Part shown: in pieces, positions 62,320-64,000 of the stretch
How positions within the stretch are numbered: position 1 is the first letter of the stretch
Layout of the letters: every line of letters begins with the position of its first letter
NCBI GenBank assembly: GCA_021786295.1
Contig: JAJYNO010000029.1
Coordinates: 62,001-126,000 of the forward strand
From: a bacterium
GTDB lineage: Bacteria; Elusimicrobiota; Elusimicrobia; Elusimicrobiales; UBA9959
Direction of reading: 5' to 3'
DNA length: 64,000 nucleotides
Made by a program: the position numbers and the translations under genes
The notes under the pieces: model-generated
Told to the model about the DNA's origin: nothing
The model's input: the letters and a program-made list of their open reading frames with translations, nothing else
The model's database searches: none

Positions 62320-63369
62320 ATGCGCAGGGGTTTTTTCAGGTACTTGGAGAACCACAAGGCCGTAGTCTGGGCCCTCATCATCGCGCTGCTGGCTTTGGTA
62401 GGCTGGGCGGACTACGCGCTTGGCTACGAGATCAGCGTCTCTTTCTTCTATCTTTTCCCGGTCGCGCTGGCGGCCTGGTTCATAGGCGCCCCCACAGGCC
62501 TGGTGGTCTCCGTGGCCGCGGGCGTTATCTGGCACCTGACGGACATCGATTCCGGGCACGTGTACAGTTCCGAGGCGATCGCCTACTGGAACGCCCTGGC
62601 CAGGGTCCTTTTCTTCTCCGTCACGGCGGTCTCGCTCTGCAGAATAAGGCGGTTCATGTTCCGCGAGCGCCGGCTGGCGGCTCTGAAGTCCGAGATGGTC
62701 TCGCTGGTCAGCCACGAAGTGAGCAACGCGCTGGTAGCCATAAGCCTAGCCTCCAACCTGCTGGAGGAGGAGGAGGGTGAGAACATCGCCCCGAACCGCA
62801 AGAAGTTCTACGCCATAATGGCCGAGACCAGGGGCAAGCTGTCGAGACTGGTCAAGACCTTCCTGGCCAAGGCGAGGCTGGAGTCCGGGAAGTTCGGGCT
62901 GGAACTGCAGAGGGTGGAACTGCGCCGGCTGGTGGACGGACTGCTGGCCCCGCTCGACGTGCTGGCCGACGAGAAGGGGGTGTCAGTGACGACCTCCTTC
63001 CCCGCGGAGATCGTCCCCGTGAAATGCGACCCGGACGTGATAGGCCTGGTAATAGGGAACCTGATAGGCAACGGCGTGAAGTATACGCCGCGAGGCGGCA
63101 AAGTGTCGATAACCGTCTCCGAGCCGGGCGCGGACGGGCAGGTGGAGGTCTCGGTCAGGGACACCGGCATAGGGATAGCGCGCGAAGAGATAAAAAAAGT
63201 GCTCACCGGCTTTTACCGGACCGAGACCGCGGCCAAAGAAGCGGCGGGCTTCGGCATAGGGCTGAAGGCTTCGCGGGAGTTCCTCGAGGCGCACGGCAGC
63301 GTCCTGATGGCGGAAAGCGAGCCGGGGCGGGGGTCGCGGTTCTATTTCCGCCTGCCGGTCTGGAAATAG
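62320..63369 (+). CDS. Membrane sensor histidine kinase
   Basis: 349 aa, a paralogue of the kinase at 29722. About four N-terminal helices carry the ISVSFFYLFPVALAAWFIG pattern. HisKA His132 sits in SHEVSNALVAI (no proline after the box). HATPase: GNLIGNGVKYT, DTGIGI, GFGIGL. ATG directly after an extended -10 with no ribosome-binding site. The divergent single-domain receiver at 61838 is the probable partner; sharing of the sensor type between the two kinases suggests related signals. Confidence 0.9.
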   Translation: MRRGFFRYLENHKAVVWALIIALLALVGWADYALGYEISVSFFYLFPVALAAWFIGAPTGLVVSVAAGVIWHLTDIDSGHVYSSEAIAYWNALARVLFFSVTAVSLCRIRRFMFRERRLAALKSEMVSLVSHEVSNALVAISLASNLLEEEEGENIAPNRKKFYAIMAETRGKLSRLVKTFLAKARLESGKFGLELQRVELRRLVDGLLAPLDVLADEKGVSVTTSFPAEIVPVKCDPDVIGLVIGNLIGNGVKYTPRGGKVSITVSEPGADGQVEVSVRDTGIGIAREEIKKVLTGFYRTETAAKEAAGFGIGLKASREFLEAHGSVLMAESEPGRGSRFYFRLPVWK

Positions 63370-63412
63370 AGGCAGGCTGTCCGGCGCTGTCTCCGTTCCC
63401 CGCATTGTTTAC

Positions 63413-63418
63413 TATAAT
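63413..63418 (+). promoter_or_regulatory. -10 element TATAAT 6 nt before a start codon
   Basis: Perfect hexamer followed by TTATCA and the ATG at 63425; leaderless transcript predicted for the coiled-coil/ZapA pair. Confidence 0.55.
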
Positions 63419-63424
63419 TTATCA

Positions 63425-63691
63425 ATGCACAACCGCATCAGGAGCCTGGAGAAGCTCGTCTCCGACGCCTCCGTTCTCATAGCGCGGCTGCGGGAGGAGA
63501 ACGAGGTCCTCAGGAAGCAGGTGGAACTGCTGGGCGCGGAGCGCGGCAAGTCCGCCTCGGGGAACGCCGCCGCGCGGGAGCTGGCCGATTTCAAGGCCAG
63601 GGTGCGCCGCCGGCTGGAGCGCATCTGCGCCAGGATAGAGAGGGGGGACGAGCTGCAGCCGGGCCTGTTCGGGGAAGACGATGAACAGTAA
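63425..63691 (+). CDS. Small coiled-coil protein (ZapB-like by position)
   Basis: 88 aa. A continuous coiled coil (SLEKLVSDASVLIARLREEN, EVLRKQVELLGAERG), then a charged helix (FKARVRRRLERICARIERGD). It overlaps a ZapA-like gene by 11 bases. A coiled-coil partner next to zapA often takes the place of ZapB in division-ring bundling; this role is inferred from position only. Confidence 0.65.
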   Translation: MHNRIRSLEKLVSDASVLIARLREENEVLRKQVELLGAERGKSASGNAAARELADFKARVRRRLERICARIERGDELQPGLFGEDDEQ

Positions 63692-64000
63692 CGATTTCGA
63701 GCGGAAGATCTGCAACCGCGTCATAAAGTTCCCGGGAGTGGACGGCCTCTCGGCGCTTGAGATGGAGGGCATAGTAAGCCAGGTAGAGGAGAAGATAAAG
63801 ACGATAGAGAGCAGGCTGAAGATAGCCGATTCCTCCAAGCTTGCCATCCTGGCCGCCTACGACTTCGCGGCGGAGCTTTACAACCTGAGGCAGAGGTCCG
63901 AGACCAACCAGACGGCCGATTCCAAGAAGATCGACGAGCTGGTAGAAAAGCTGCGCAAAACCCTGGGAGAGGAAGCCCTGGAACCGCCCAGAGAGCACCT
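63681..64000 (+). CDS. ZapA-like cell division protein (cut by window end)
   Basis: At least 106 aa; no stop before the window edge. RVIKFPGVDGLSALEMEGIV, VSQVEEKIKTIESRL, then SSKLAILAAYDFAAELYNLRQR match the ZapA pattern (the LAVLAALNIADEL-type helix). ZapA binds and bundles FtsZ. Translation starts within the end of the coiled-coil gene, so the two are coupled. Confidence 0.75.
   Translation, partial: MNSNDFERKICNRVIKFPGVDGLSALEMEGIVSQVEEKIKTIESRLKIADSSKLAILAAYDFAAELYNLRQRSETNQTADSKKIDELVEKLRKTLGEEALEPPREH

Overview
The window is a GC-rich, densely packed piece of a bacterial chromosome. Signal peptides, lipoboxes, a MltA-type murein hydrolase, an ElyC-like envelope protein and a PorV/PorQ-type outer-membrane protein all point to a diderm. 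The combination of PorV with multi-FN3 secreted proteins, Ptb/Buk fermentation enzymes, NADP-glutamate dehydrogenase, a membrane pyrophosphatase and an unusual EF-Tu suggests an anaerobic, fermentative lineage. Elusimicrobiota is my best guess, but this is inference: no rRNA gene is present to test it.

Layout. 1-6.5 kb: a histidine kinase with C-terminal receiver, a GT-C glycosyltransferase fused to TPRs, an M29 aminopeptidase, a small lipoprotein and an NTT-type nucleotide transporter. 6.5-11.1 kb (minus): a ten-FN3 secreted protein followed by a PorV homologue. 11.2-15 kb: secreted DUF4185-like propeller, butyrate kinase, phosphate butyryltransferase and a SEC-C protein. 15-25.9 kb: secreted proteins, a TPR/Ser-Thr kinase, MarC, threonine dehydrogenase, and a receiver-PEP/pyruvate-binding protein. 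26-29.7 kb: serine synthesis (SerC, SerA, DUF1015). 29.7-39.2 kb: two-component parts, a nitroreductase, a PEBP protein, DNA polymerase X and output-less receiver proteins. 39.2-47.4 kb: glutamate dehydrogenase, DMT transporter with His-rich tail, RlmB-type methylase, MltA and a WYL regulator.

47.4-51.5 kb is a translation cluster in conserved order (tRNA-Gly, tRNA-Thr, tuf, rpmG, tRNA-Trp, secE, nusG, rplK, rplA). It stops at a terminator; a membrane pyrophosphatase follows instead of rplJ-rplL-rpoBC. 54-55.8 kb is a looser, partly AT-richer region. 55.8-61.8 kb carries an ElyC-like gene, then infC-rpmI-rplT-pheS-pheT and a TSCPD protein. 61.8-64 kb has a divergent receiver/kinase pair and a coiled-coil protein plus a ZapA-like protein cut by the window end.

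Notable signals: (i) ten genes have a -10 hexamer only 6-8 nt before the start codon and no usable ribosome-binding site, as expected for leaderless mRNAs; (ii) a free-standing small RNA candidate at 44.3-44.4 kb with its own consensus promoter and two perfect hairpins; (iii) a three-copy intergenic repeat with a small hairpin showing a compensatory change; (iv) an EF-Tu whose switch I departs from the RGITI consensus; (v) several receiver proteins without DNA-binding output.
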